A stretch of 64,000 nucleotides of DNA from Clostridium sp. OF09-36. GTDB taxonomy: Bacteria; Bacillota; Clostridia; Lachnospirales; Lachnospiraceae. The notes beneath the pieces were generated by a model, which worked only from the letters and a program-made list of their open reading frames with translations, was not told the origin of the DNA and made no database searches. How positions within the stretch are numbered: position 1 is the stretch's first letter; each line of letters starts with the position of its first letter. The position numbers and the translations under genes are program-made. The DNA is taken from assembly GCF_003481985.1 (NCBI RefSeq), contig NZ_QUMD01000001.1:1-64000 (forward strand), in the 5' to 3' direction. Shown here piece after piece: positions 26,097 through 35,716 of the stretch.

Positions 26097-27689
26097 CTAG
26101 TTACGCCCGAACTCACTCAGCTTTAATCCCGGGTTACGGTCCTCTACCATGCCGATACTCCAGCTGTTGACAAAGATCAGAAGCGGGTTGTCCTTTAAGT
26201 CCTTGATGCGCTTCATGTCGGAGGTACCCTGGATCTTGGCCACATCGATCTCGTCCTTGTTCTCGATCCAGCGGATATACTCGTACGGCAGCTTCTCCAG
26301 CTTCACCTCTACATTGTACTCATTCTCCAGACGGTAAGTCAGAACCTCAAACTGCAGCTCACCGACTACGCCGACGATGATCTCCTCCATACCGGTGTTG
26401 AACTCCTGGAAGATCTGGATCGCGCCCTCCTGGGCGATCTGGCTGACACCCTTTAAGAACTGTTTGCGCTTCATGGTGTCGATCTGGCGCACGCGTGCGA
26501 AATGCTCCGGTGCGAAGGTCGGGATGCCCTCAAACTCAAACTTCTCGTTGGAGAGACATAAGGTATCACCAATCGAGAAAATACCCGGATCGAACACACC
26601 GATGATATCGCCTGCATATGCTTCCTCGACGATCTTTCTGTCCTGCGCCATCATCTGCTGCGGCTGGGACAGGCGGATCTTCTTGCCGCCCTGCACATGG
26701 TTTACTTCCATGCCGGCCTCGAACTTGCCAGACACGATACGCATAAACGCGATACGGTCGCGGTGTGCCTTATTCATGTTTGCCTGGATCTTGAAGACAA
26801 ACGCGGAGAAATCGTCGTTAAACGGACTGATTTCTCTTGTGATCGCCTTTCTCGGCAGCGGGGAGGTTGTCATCTTCAGGAAATGCTGCAGGAAAGTCTC
26901 GACACCGAAGTTGGTCAGTGCGGAACCGAAAAATACCGGGGATAAATTACCGCGGCTGACACGTTCCTGGTCAAACTCATCGGCAGCGCCATCCAAAAGC
27001 TCGATCTCATCTAACAGCTGCTGGTGGTAATCGGCTCCGATCACCGCCTCGACATCGGTTCCCTCTACCGGGAAGGTCTGGGAATCGATCTCCTTCTGTC
27101 CGCCCATGGCAGCCGTGAAGGTGGTAATGGTCTTCTCGTGGCGGTCATACACACCCTTGAAGTTCTTTCCACAGCCGATCGGCCAGTTGATCGGGCAGGT
27201 GCGGATGCCAAGCACGTTCTCAATCTCATCCATCAGCTCAAACGGGTCGCGTGCCTCGCGGTCCATCTTGTTGATGAAAGTAAAGATCGGGATGCCTCTC
27301 ATGACACAGACCTTGAACAGCTTAATGGTCTGTGCCTCAACACCCTTGGAACCGTCGATGACCATGACTGCACTGTCGGCCGCCATCAGGGTACGGTAGG
27401 TATCCTCAGAGAAGTCCTGGTGTCCCGGGGTATCCAGAATGTTGATGCAGTAGTTATCGTATTCAAACTGCATAACAGATGAGGTTACAGAAATACCTCT
27501 CTCCTTCTCGATCTCCATCCAGTCGGATACGGCATGCTTTGCGGCCTTTCTTCCCTTTACGGTACCAGCCAGGTTGATGGCACCTCCGTAAAGCAGGAAT
27601 TTCTCCGTCAGGGTTGTCTTACCGGCATCCGGATGGGAAATGATCGCAAAGGTTCTTCGTTTCTTGATTTCTTCTGTTATATTCGACAA
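26097..27689 (-). CDS. prfC: Peptide chain release factor 3
   Basis: About 530 residues, the exact family size. A translational GTPase that removes RF1/RF2 from the ribosome after termination. G motifs: SHPDAGKTTLTEK (G1), ERGISVTSS (G2), DTPGHQDF (G3) and NKMDREARDP (G4). The start is the TTG at 27689, with GGAGG 8 bases before it; the frame extending to 27785 adds an unrelated stretch. Downstream of it yqeY follows within 33 bases. Confidence 0.95.
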   Translation of the reverse strand: MSNITEEIKKRRTFAIISHPDAGKTTLTEKFLLYGGAINLAGTVKGRKAAKHAVSDWMEIEKERGISVTSSVMQFEYDNYCINILDTPGHQDFSEDTYRTLMAADSAVMVIDGSKGVEAQTIKLFKVCVMRGIPIFTFINKMDREARDPFELMDEIENVLGIRTCPINWPIGCGKNFKGVYDRHEKTITTFTAAMGGQKEIDSQTFPVEGTDVEAVIGADYHQQLLDEIELLDGAADEFDQERVSRGNLSPVFFGSALTNFGVETFLQHFLKMTTSPLPRKAITREISPFNDDFSAFVFKIQANMNKAHRDRIAFMRIVSGKFEAGMEVNHVQGGKKIRLSQPQQMMAQDRKIVEEAYAGDIIGVFDPGIFSIGDTLCLSNEKFEFEGIPTFAPEHFARVRQIDTMKRKQFLKGVSQIAQEGAIQIFQEFNTGMEEIIVGVVGELQFEVLTYRLENEYNVEVKLEKLPYEYIRWIENKDEIDVAKIQGTSDMKRIKDLKDNPLLIFVNSWSIGMVEDRNPGLKLSEFGRN

Positions 27690-27823
27690 AAGTTTGTCCT
27701 CCGTTCTATATCGTACATTCGAAATTTCCGAATGTATATAAGGTGAAAGCGGTCTGAATCTATCCGCTTTTATTTCTCGTTCCAAACTTATAGTTTACCA
27801 GACACACTCTGCTTTTGCAAGGA

Positions 27824-29014
27824 CTAAGCATGTGGAAAAATACGATTCAGAAGTTCGTGCGCCACCGCATCCTTGCTCATCAGCTCCAGCTCCTCGGCGC
27901 CATCCTTCGTGATGACCGTCACGATGTTGGTATCGGTGCCGAATCCGGCTCCGGCTGTCCGCAGACTGTTGGCCACGATCATGTCCACCTTTTTCTTTGC
28001 AAGCTTCGCCTGGGAATTCTCCAGCATATTCTGGGTCTCCATAGAGAAACCACAAAGCACCTGCCCCGCTCTCCGGTGCGCACCCAGCCATGCCAGAATG
28101 TCATCCGTGCGCTCCAGCTCAATGTTCATGTTGCCATCACTCTTTTTGGTCTTCTCCGCACCCACAACCGCCGGGCGGTAATCGGCTACCGCTGCCGCCT
28201 TGATGATGGCATCCTGCTGGTCACTGACCGAGGTCACGGCATCGAACATATCCTTTGCACTGACCACCGGCACCAGCTTCACGCCAAGCGGCGCTTTTAG
28301 ATCCACCGGTCCGCTCACCAGCGTCACCTCGGCACCTCTCCTTGCGGCTGCCCGCGCGATGGCATAGCCCATTTTTCCGGTAGAATGGTTGGTGATATAA
28401 CGTACCGGATCGATCGCCTCCCTGGTCGGTCCGGCTGTTACCAGAACCTTTTTTCCGGCAAGATCCTTCTCGCAGGCAAGCTCCTGCAGAATATACTCAA
28501 ACAAGGTCTCCGGCTCCGGCATCTTTCCGGCTCCGGTATCACCGCAGGCCAGATAACCGCTCGCCGGATCAATGACATGCATGCCATACTTTCTGCAGAT
28601 TTCCAGATTGTCCTGCGTGATCTGGTTTTCGTACATCTGGGTATTCATGGCCGGTACGATATATTTCGGCTTTTTGCAGGCCAGAAACGTCGTCGTCAGC
28701 ATGTCATCTGCCAGACCATGGGCTACCTTGGCGATCACATTGGCCGTAGCAGGTGCGATCATAAAAATATCTGCCTGCTTTGCCAGCGATACATGCTCCA
28801 CCTGGAACTCAAAATTCCGGTCAAAGGTGTCCACCAGGCATTTCTGCCCGGTCAAGGTTTCAAACGTCGTCGGGGTAATAAAATTGGTAGCATTCTGTGT
28901 CATGATCACACGCACATTGGCATGCTGCTTTACCAGCATGCTTGCCAGGCTTGCGATCTTGTAGGCAGCGATTCCGCCGCTGACACCCAGCACCACAGTT
29001 TTTCCTTTTAACAT
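27824..29014 (-). CDS. coaBC: Bifunctional phosphopantothenoylcysteine decarboxylase/synthase
   Basis: About 396 residues, catalysing two steps of coenzyme A synthesis: joining cysteine to 4'-phosphopantothenate, then decarboxylation. The N-terminal flavoprotein domain has SGGIAAYKIASL and the VPAMNTQMYEN substrate motif; the C-terminal CoaB domain has TAGPTREAIDPVRYITNHSTGKMGYA. The ATG at 29014 has GAGGAGG 11 bases upstream. It is divergent from coaX, placing two CoA pathway genes back to back. Confidence 0.95.
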   Translation of the reverse strand: MLKGKTVVLGVSGGIAAYKIASLASMLVKQHANVRVIMTQNATNFITPTTFETLTGQKCLVDTFDRNFEFQVEHVSLAKQADIFMIAPATANVIAKVAHGLADDMLTTTFLACKKPKYIVPAMNTQMYENQITQDNLEICRKYGMHVIDPASGYLACGDTGAGKMPEPETLFEYILQELACEKDLAGKKVLVTAGPTREAIDPVRYITNHSTGKMGYAIARAAARRGAEVTLVSGPVDLKAPLGVKLVPVVSAKDMFDAVTSVSDQQDAIIKAAAVADYRPAVVGAEKTKKSDGNMNIELERTDDILAWLGAHRRAGQVLCGFSMETQNMLENSQAKLAKKKVDMIVANSLRTAGAGFGTDTNIVTVITKDGAEELELMSKDAVAHELLNRIFPHA

Positions 29015-29253
29015 AAGAGTCAAAGCCTCCTCATTTTTCATACAAACAGTCTTGTAAGTATATCATATTTCAACCGCCAATAAAAGGGGCAGAAACGACA
29101 AGACGCGTGTATTCCGATTGTCTTTCCCTGTAAAATATGGTAGGATTGTAGATAATCTATACGTCTGTATCTTTGCTGTGCAGACCCAGAAAAATTCGGC
29201 TGCAAACAAACGTTTCATTGCTGCAGACAATAAAGAAAAAAGGAGCTTCATCC

Positions 29254-30021
29254 ATGATTTTAGCACTGGATATGGGAAATACCAACATTGTTATCGGCTG
29301 TATCGATTCCCAGAAAACCTATTTTGTAGAGCGCGTCACCACAGACCACGCCAAAACCGGCACTGAGTATGCCATCAACATCAAGAACATTCTGGAAATC
29401 CACCAGATCAATCCATCCGACATTGAAGGGGCCATTATGTCGTCTGTCGTTCCGCCGCTCAACGCACCGATTTCTTCTGCCGTAAAGAAGATTTTAGGTT
29501 ATCATCCCATGCTGGTCGGCGCTGGTATCAAAACCGGCATGAATATCATCATGGATAACCCGAAGACTGTGGGAAGCGACATGATCGTAGACGCCGTTGC
29601 AGCGATCCGCGAATACCCGGGGCCGATCATCATCATCGATATGGGAACCGCAACAACCATGTCCGTGGTTGATAAAAGCGGAAATTACATCGGCGGAATC
29701 ATCTATCCGGGTCTCCGGGTCTCCTTAGACTCCTTAAGCAGCAAAACGGCACAGCTGCCATCCATCAGCCTTGACATTCCAAAGCGTGTCATCGGGAAAA
29801 ACACCATTGACTGTATGCGCAGCGGCATCATGTACGGCAATGCCGGCATGATCGACGGAATTATTGACCATATGGAAGAAGAAATCGGCGAACCAGCCAC
29901 AATCATTGCGACCGGCGGACTTTCCCGCTTTGTGGTTCCGCTCTGCCGCCACAAGATCATTTACGACGATGCCCTTCTGTTAAAGGGACTCATGATCCTT
30001 TACGAAAAAAACAAGGCATAA
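29254..30021 (+). CDS. coaX: Type III pantothenate kinase
   Basis: About 255 residues. It phosphorylates pantothenate, the first step of CoA synthesis, and unlike CoaA is not inhibited by CoA. The opening MILALDMGNTNIVIGC is the ASKHA phosphate loop; DMGTATTMSVVDKSGNYIGG and GIMYGNAGMIDG follow, as in CoaX. The ATG at 29254 has AAAGGAG 8 bases upstream; upstream in-frame codons are rejected. Confidence 0.95.
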   Translation: MILALDMGNTNIVIGCIDSQKTYFVERVTTDHAKTGTEYAINIKNILEIHQINPSDIEGAIMSSVVPPLNAPISSAVKKILGYHPMLVGAGIKTGMNIIMDNPKTVGSDMIVDAVAAIREYPGPIIIIDMGTATTMSVVDKSGNYIGGIIYPGLRVSLDSLSSKTAQLPSISLDIPKRVIGKNTIDCMRSGIMYGNAGMIDGIIDHMEEEIGEPATIIATGGLSRFVVPLCRHKIIYDDALLLKGLMILYEKNKA

Positions 30022-30075
30022 TTTATCCTGCACATATGCAGGAAACAAACAGTATCAGGGCATAGCAGCATAAGC

Positions 30076-30594
30076 GTGGATTTCAAAGGGGGCTTCTATT
30101 GCACCCCGATGAACGGCATCCTCGGCTTTACCTTGGAAATTCCAATGGAACTGGATCCGAATCCACCTGCTGCATCCGAACAACGCGAGGAAACCTTAAC
30201 CTTAAACGGTCTGCACATTCTTCTGGTCGAAGATAACGACTTAAATCTGGAGATTGCACAATATTTGCTGGCGCATGCCGGTGCCAGCGTCGACACTGCA
30301 CACAATGGAAAAGCTGCTGTCAAAAAATTTCTGGAAGCCCCTGTCGGCTATTACGACATCATCCTTATGGATGTCATGATGCCGGAAATGAACGGACTGG
30401 AAGCCACACAGGCAATCCGTTCTTCCTGGCACCCGCAGGCTGCTTCCGTCCCCATCATCGCCATGACCGCCAACGCATTCTCCGAAGATATCCGCCGTTC
30501 CAAGGAAGCTGGAATGAATGCGCATCTGGCAAAGCCGATTGATGAAAAACGGCTGATACATGTGATCTTGCATTTTACGAGGCAGAAGCAGTAG
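30076..30594 (+). pseudogene. Remnant of a hybrid histidine kinase (receiver domain kept)
   Basis: The last 120 residues form a complete receiver domain: acidic pair in LLVEDNDLN, phospho-acceptor Asp in DIILMDVMMPEMNG, and Lys in AKPID. The 30 residues before it are telling: CTPMNGILGF matches the H-box region of a HisKA domain (normally HDIRTPMNGILGF), and TLEIPMEL right after it matches the very end of an HATPase domain. So about 200 residues of kinase core appear to have been lost by an in-frame deletion, together with the His and everything upstream. The only start is a GTG without a good site. Probably a decayed gene, though a free receiver protein could still be made. Confidence 0.7.
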
Positions 30595-30614
30595 CACTAC
30601 ATGGGGGATTTTTT

Positions 30615-31192
30615 ATGATATACACATCCACCTATTTTTCGCCCCTCGGGACGCTCCTGCTTGCAGCTGATTCGGCAGGTCTTACCGGACTGTGGCTGGA
30701 AAATGGGAAATATTTTGCAGATACTTTAGAGAACAAAGAATATAAAAAAATTGAGAAGACTCCGACCGGCAGTGCTGCTGCCGGTCAGAAAGAAGCTTCT
30801 GAAATTCTTACTGATACCCGCCGTTGGCTGGATCTCTATTTTCAGGGAAAGGAACCCGATTTCACACCAAAGCTTCATCTGACCGGCTCCGATTTCCGCA
30901 TGGAGGTCTGGAAGCTGCTACTGGAAATTCCCTATGGACAGACCGTTACCTACGGAGCTCTTGCCAGGAAACTGGCCGACCGGCATGGACTCGCAAAAAT
31001 GTCAGCCCAGGCTGTCGGCGGCGCTGTCGGGCATAATCCGGTTTCCATTATCGTGCCTTGCCACCGGGTGGTGGCACGAATGGAAGTCTGACCGGATATG
31101 CAGGCGGGATTGGTAATAAAGTAAAGCTGTTGGAATTGGAACATACTGATATGAGCAGGTTCTTTATCCCCCAAAAAGGGACTGCACGGTGA
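30615..31192 (+). pseudogene. ogt: Methylated-DNA-protein cysteine methyltransferase, frameshifted
   Basis: It removes alkyl groups from O6-alkylguanine by transfer to its own Cys. The active site IVPCHRVV is present, and the DNA-binding helix AQAVGGAVGHNP precedes it. Right after HRVV the frame breaks: one G is missing near 31073 (GTGGTGGCACG in place of GTGGTGGGCACG). With it the protein continues GTNGSLTGYAGGIGNKVKLL, the standard C-terminus, to a stop at 31190-31192 and a full length of 192 residues. The true 3' end overlaps the terminator of the convergent DnaJ gene. Likely a sequencing deletion. Confidence 0.85.
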
Positions 31193-31236
31193 AATAATCC
31201 ACTCTATAGATCAGTCATTTCACACACAAGTCCCTT
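31173..31236 (-). terminator. Terminator of the DnaJ-type gene
   Basis: On the minus strand AAGGGACT and AGTCCCTT form the base of a long stem that also pairs TGAAAT with ATTTCA, and TTTTTGG follows. Its left part lies inside the repaired ogt reading frame. Confidence 0.75.
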
Positions 31237-31241
31237 CTCAT

Positions 31242-32327
31242 TTACGCGGCGTGAAATCCGCCCTTCTTTCCACTGCTGGCCTTCTCAAATTCTTTCAGTT
31301 TCGCAAGTGCTTCTGCCGACAGATTCGTCGGCACTTCAATCTGAACGGTGACATATAAGTCGCCAAAGGTCTTCGGGTCACGCATATTGGCTACGCCTTT
31401 GCCCTTCAGACGGATCTTGGAACCAGACTGGATTCCCGGTTTGATGTGGCAGGATACCCGTCCATTTAGCGTCTGGATGATTGCTTCCCCACCAAGAACT
31501 GCTGTCGTAAACGGAATGTTGGCTGTCGTATACACATCTGCTCCTTTTCTGGTAAATCCAGGTTTTTCACTGACATGAATGCAGATCAAAAGATCTCCGG
31601 CCTGTGCGCCGCCGATTCCGGCACCGCCTTTTCCCTGCAGACGGATGCTCTTGCCATCCTCCATACCGGCTGGAATATGCAGTTTTAAGGTCTGCTTGCG
31701 TCCATCCGAGCCGGTCAGGGTGATGATCTTGTCGCAGCCAAATGCTGCCTCATCAAACGTAACCATCAAGTCGGAGGTTACATCCTGGCCACGGCTCTGA
31801 AAGCCACTGCTGCCAAAACCACCATGGAAACTGCTTCGTCCGCTTCCTCCAGATTGATTGTTCGAGCCAGTGCCTTTCTGCCTGCTTCCGTGTCCACCGA
31901 ACATACCTCCGAACATGCCGCCAAAAATATCGTCCATATCTTCCGGATTGCCCTCGAAATGGAACTCCTGATAGCCGCCGTTTGGATCACCCGAAAAACC
32001 GTGAAAACCACCTGTGCCGCCGGAAAATCCGTGGAAGCCGCCGCCAAAGCCACCAAAGCCGCCATATCCTCCGGCTGCTGCCTTCGGATCAAACCCGGCT
32101 TCAAACGCTGCCGCGCCAAACTGGTCGTAGAGTTTCTTTTTCTCCGGATCACTTAAAACATCATATGCTTCATTGATCTCTTTAAACCGTTCTGCTGCCA
32201 CGGTATCATTCGGATTGCTGTCTGGATGATACTTCTTTGCCAGCTTACGGTATGCTTTCTTTATTTCTGCGTCACTCGCTGTTTTGGAAACACCGAGAAC
32301 TTCATAAAAATCTTTCTTTGCTGCCAT
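31242..32327 (-). CDS. DnaJ-type cochaperone without zinc finger (CbpA-like)
   Basis: About 361 residues. The J domain (1-70) has the HPD motif in KYHPDSNPND, which stimulates DnaK ATPase. A long Gly/Phe-rich linker (about 80-200) follows, then the two beta domains that bind clients. The CxxCxGxG zinc repeats of true DnaJ are absent, so it resembles CbpA/DnaJ type II. The ATG at 32327 has AAGGTGA close upstream. A TTGTTA-N16-TATAAT promoter lies at 32407-32434; no CIRCE element is seen. No dnaK or grpE is in the window. Confidence 0.9.
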   Translation of the reverse strand: MAAKKDFYEVLGVSKTASDAEIKKAYRKLAKKYHPDSNPNDTVAAERFKEINEAYDVLSDPEKKKLYDQFGAAAFEAGFDPKAAAGGYGGFGGFGGGFHGFSGGTGGFHGFSGDPNGGYQEFHFEGNPEDMDDIFGGMFGGMFGGHGSRQKGTGSNNQSGGSGRSSFHGGFGSSGFQSRGQDVTSDLMVTFDEAAFGCDKIITLTGSDGRKQTLKLHIPAGMEDGKSIRLQGKGGAGIGGAQAGDLLICIHVSEKPGFTRKGADVYTTANIPFTTAVLGGEAIIQTLNGRVSCHIKPGIQSGSKIRLKGKGVANMRDPKTFGDLYVTVQIEVPTNLSAEALAKLKEFEKASSGKKGGFHAA

Positions 32328-32406
32328 ATTTCTCACCTTACCTTCTGAAGCGGCTACTGCCTGAAGAAAAATGTTATTGTTGTCGTTATAGTTTTGTTCT
32401 ATTTGT

Positions 32407-32434
32407 ATTATAACACGCATTTTCCAAATAACAA
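32407..32434 (-). promoter_or_regulatory. Promoter of the DnaJ-type gene
   Basis: TTGTTA (32429-32434), a 16-base spacer and TATAAT (32407-32412) on the minus strand, about 80 bases before the start. Confidence 0.6.
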
Positions 32435-32553
32435 GGGGAGGGAGAAAAATTAACACAAAAAACACATTTTTAATTGCACTGCATATCGGGAAGGCACTAG
32501 TAACGCATCTGCTGATTCAGGAAATTCCTGCCTGCAAATCGTAACACTTTCCG

Positions 32554-33596
32554 CTATTCTCTTCTCAGCAATTCACACAGCTTCTCCACGTTTTCCTCCT
32601 GTGTTGCCCAGCTTGTCGCAAAGCGGATGACTGTATGGGTTTCATCAGCCTTTTCCCAGAAGCTGTACTCCACCTCATTTCCTAATGCTTCCAAGCGGGA
32701 GTTTTCCATAATACAGAAGACCTGATTGGTCGGAGATTCCAGATACAGCGGAATTCCGGCTGCTTTTATCGTATCCTGAATCTTTGCTGCCAATGCAACC
32801 GCTGTTTTTCCAATCTGCTCATAAAGCTGCTCCGTAAACAAAACATCAAACTGGATTCCCAGGATTCTTCCCTTTGCCAAAAGCGCACCATGCTGCTTGA
32901 TGATTGTGAAGAAATGCGGGATCTGTCCGGCTTTCGGAATCACAACCGCCTCGCCAAACAATGCTCCGCACTTGGTGCCGCCAATATAGAAAACATCACA
33001 TAACCCGGCCAGGTCCTGCAGGGAAACATCGTTTGCGGGAGACGCAAGCGCGTACGCCAGACGGGCGCCGTCCACATAAAGCGGGATCTGATATTCACGG
33101 CAGACGCTGCTGATATCCTCTAATTCCTTTTTGGAGTAAAGCGTGCCATACTCCGTCGGCTGGGAAATGTAAACCATACCAGGCATGACCATATGCTCGT
33201 GGTTTCATCGCTCCAAAATGTTTTCAGGTATGCACGAATTTCCTCTGCCGAAAGCTTCCCAAGCTCATGAGGCAGCGTCAGCACCTTGTGCCCGCTATGC
33301 TCGATCGCACCCGCCTCGTGCATGCTGACATGACCGGTATCTGCAGCAATCACACCCTGGTAAGACTGCAAAAGTCCATCGATCACCGTAGCATTGGTCT
33401 GGGTTCCTCCAACCAGAAAATACACCTCTGCATCCGGCGCCTTGCAGGCCTCGCGGATCTTCTGCTTTGCAGACTCCGTGAAGGAATCCGTTCCATAGCC
33501 CGGAGATGCCAGAAAATTGGTTTCCTGTAATGTTTCTAAAATAGAAGGATGCGCACCTTCCATGTAGTCACTTGCGAATGATAATTTTGTATTCAT
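32554..33596 (-). pseudogene. ltaE: Low-specificity threonine aldolase, frameshifted
   Basis: A PLP enzyme of the beta-eliminating lyase family that splits L-threonine or allo-threonine into glycine and acetaldehyde. The N-terminal half reads SFASDYMEGAHPSIL and LVGGTQTNATV; the second half has YVDGARLAYALAS and the PLP lysine region YIGGTKCGALFGEAVV. The frame changes near 33201, where one C is missing from the coding strand (ACCACGAG for ACCCACGAG); restoring it gives DETHEHMVMPGMVYISQPTE and 347 residues, the usual size. Upstream ATG at 33596. Probably a sequencing deletion. Confidence 0.85.
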
Positions 33597-33671
33597 AATC
33601 GTTTCTCCTAAATATATCGGTCAAATTCTACAGACTGTTTTATTTTACTTCATAAAAGCTTCCTTATCAAC

Positions 33672-33717
33672 AAAAAGGTCCGGGAAAAGCATTCCTTTTT
33701 CGCGCTTTCCCGGACCT
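33672..33717 (-). terminator. Terminator of the DUF362 gene
   Basis: AGGTCCGGGAAA and TTTCCCGGACCT pair over twelve positions; TTTTTG follows on the minus strand. Confidence 0.9.
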
Positions 33718-33745
33718 CTCTCCATTTTATGAAAAGATCAATCTC

Positions 33746-34771
33746 TTATTTGCTGTATTTGATTTTTCTTACCTGGCCAAACGGTACCACACCCTCAACA
33801 GCCTTTGCTGCATCGATCACCTCATCATCGTTATCGAGGTCGATCAGACGATAGCGGTTATTGCCCATGCCCATTTCCTTCATATAGGAAAGCTGGCGCA
33901 TGCTGTGGCGGGTGAGCATGCGCTTTGTCAGAGCCTTGTGCTCGTCCTCTTTCATGGCAAAGACCATATCCACGCAGGCCTGATCTGCTGCCAGAATATC
34001 TGCAGATGCCACAATGCCCACATCCGGGGTAACAACCGGCTTTGCTGCAACGCCTTCGCAGTCACAGGAAACAGACATGTTGCGCATCACATTCACAAAT
34101 GCAATGTGGTCACCAAAATGGTCAACAACAGACTTTGTAGACTCGGTGATCCGCTCCATCAGCTCCTCCGTAGCAATGCTCCACATATTATCAGAACCTT
34201 CTACCGTGTGGATCATCGCCTTGCCGACTCTTCCGTCTGCACAGCCAATACCAATGTTCTTGTTGGAACCGCCGAAGCCGCCCATCACATGACCCTTAAA
34301 ATGAGTCAGGACAAGCAGGGAATCATAGTTTAACAGATTCTTGCCAACGCTCATCTCGGTAAACCATTTGCCATCTTTAACCGGAAGCATGGCAGTTCCG
34401 TCCTCATCCATAATGTCGACCGGGCAGAAAGTCCAGCCATTTACCTTTAAGGTCTCCCGATGCTGCTCGGTGGTATAGCGGTCTCCCTCGTAGTAAGTGT
34501 TGGTCTCCACAATGTTTGCATCCGGAAGCTCGTAAGCCAGAAGCTCCTTTACCCACGGACGCGGGATGATATTCGGACCGTTCTTCTCACCGGTGTGAAG
34601 CTTCACGCCGGTCTTTCCGGAAATATGCTCCTTAATGCGGTTATAAACCTTCTTTAACCCTTCCTCGGAAAGGTCTCTGGTAAAATAAACAACGGACTCC
34701 TCGCCGGTTCTCTGGTCATATGGTACATACTGGTCGCCATTGGTTGCTGCAACTGGTTTCTGGTCGCTCAT
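33746..34771 (-). CDS. DUF362 domain protein
   Basis: About 341 residues. The DUF362 core includes TNTYYEGDRYTTEQHRETLK, LLVLTHFKGHVMGGFGGSNK-type glycine loops and SADILAADQACVDM. No ferredoxin-type CxxCxxC motif is present, unlike many DUF362 proteins fused to iron-sulfur domains. The family is of unknown function, sometimes linked to redox enzymes. The ATG at 34771 has AAGGAGG 8 bases upstream. It has its own terminator and appears to be a single-gene unit. Confidence 0.8.
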   Translation of the reverse strand: MSDQKPVAATNGDQYVPYDQRTGEESVVYFTRDLSEEGLKKVYNRIKEHISGKTGVKLHTGEKNGPNIIPRPWVKELLAYELPDANIVETNTYYEGDRYTTEQHRETLKVNGWTFCPVDIMDEDGTAMLPVKDGKWFTEMSVGKNLLNYDSLLVLTHFKGHVMGGFGGSNKNIGIGCADGRVGKAMIHTVEGSDNMWSIATEELMERITESTKSVVDHFGDHIAFVNVMRNMSVSCDCEGVAAKPVVTPDVGIVASADILAADQACVDMVFAMKEDEHKALTKRMLTRHSMRQLSYMKEMGMGNNRYRLIDLDNDDEVIDAAKAVEGVVPFGQVRKIKYSK

Positions 34772-34896
34772 AGATAAATCCTCCTTTTTTACCATTCTAA
34801 AGATATCATAGCTCCTAAACCCAGCTTTACGTCAAGTGTTTGTTTTATATTTTTCCAGCCATTGCATACGCTCATTCTGCTGCTTTACGAGAATTC

Positions 34897-35436
34897 TCAG
34901 AAGTCGTACCGCACAACCTCACAGTTTTTCACACCATACGCCGCGAACTCCTCGTTTGTCATATCCGTAAAATAGGACTGTACTACCCGGGCAATTCCAT
35001 TATGCGCCACCAGAATATAGGTTTTCTCATCCGACTGCGCCTTGATCTCATCCAGCAGATTGTAAATCCGCTGGGCCAGACGCAGCATGGACTCGCCGCC
35101 CTCATAGCTGCAGGCAAACGACTGCTTCGCCTGCTGAAATTCCGCGCCCTTTCGCGGCGTAGACTCCCATTTGCCAAAGTTCTGCTCCTTCAGGCGCGAT
35201 TCCACCCGGGCTGGGATCCCGGTCATCTCAGAAATATGTTTTGCCGTATCCGCCGCGCGCATCAGCGGAGAATACAAAATCTCGTCCGCATGAATGTGCT
35301 CCTCCAAAATCTTTTTTCCTGTTTCTATCGCCTGTTTGTGTCCCAGGTCCGTCAGGGCAATATCGGTTGCCCCGCAGATTTTTCCTTCTACATTCCAGAT
35401 GGTCTGGCCGTGTCTTACGAAATAAAAATGTCCCAT
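34897..35436 (-). CDS. Histidine phosphatase family protein
   Basis: 179 residues. The phosphate-accepting motif RHGQTIWN at the N-terminus and the second His in LVAHNGIARVV identify the phosphoglycerate mutase-like branch. It is shorter than glycolytic dPGM (about 230-250), so a broad-specificity phosphatase (for example of the CobC/PhoE type) is more likely. The substrate is not given by context. AAAGGAG lies 9 bases before the ATG. Confidence 0.85.
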   Translation of the reverse strand: MGHFYFVRHGQTIWNVEGKICGATDIALTDLGHKQAIETGKKILEEHIHADEILYSPLMRAADTAKHISEMTGIPARVESRLKEQNFGKWESTPRKGAEFQQAKQSFACSYEGGESMLRLAQRIYNLLDEIKAQSDEKTYILVAHNGIARVVQSYFTDMTNEEFAAYGVKNCEVVRYDF

Positions 35437-35716
35437 TGTTCTTTGCTCCTTTATCCAGTTCTACCCGCTGCACACTTGTCTCACTTCCTCTATGATACCG
35501 GATTGTTTCACCTTATGCACTGCAAGTATTCTGACTTTATCATAAACAACCTTTCTCCTAATTGCAATGTAAAATCCAGTTTCTGGAAGCGCCATCAACG
35601 TATAAATCCCCTCATTTCCGTAAATCATCTTTATAGAAATCAAATGTAACGGTTCATAACAAAATCTCATGCTGAATCGTTACAGCCCATAAACATCATC
35701 TGCGGAGGTAAGGAAC
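35437..35716. other. Intergenic region before sigG
   Basis: This divergent 280-base region has no gene. A forespore sigma-F promoter for sigG would be expected here, but I cannot point to a clear match. It ends with the sigG ribosome binding site GGAGG at about 35704. Confidence 0.4.
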
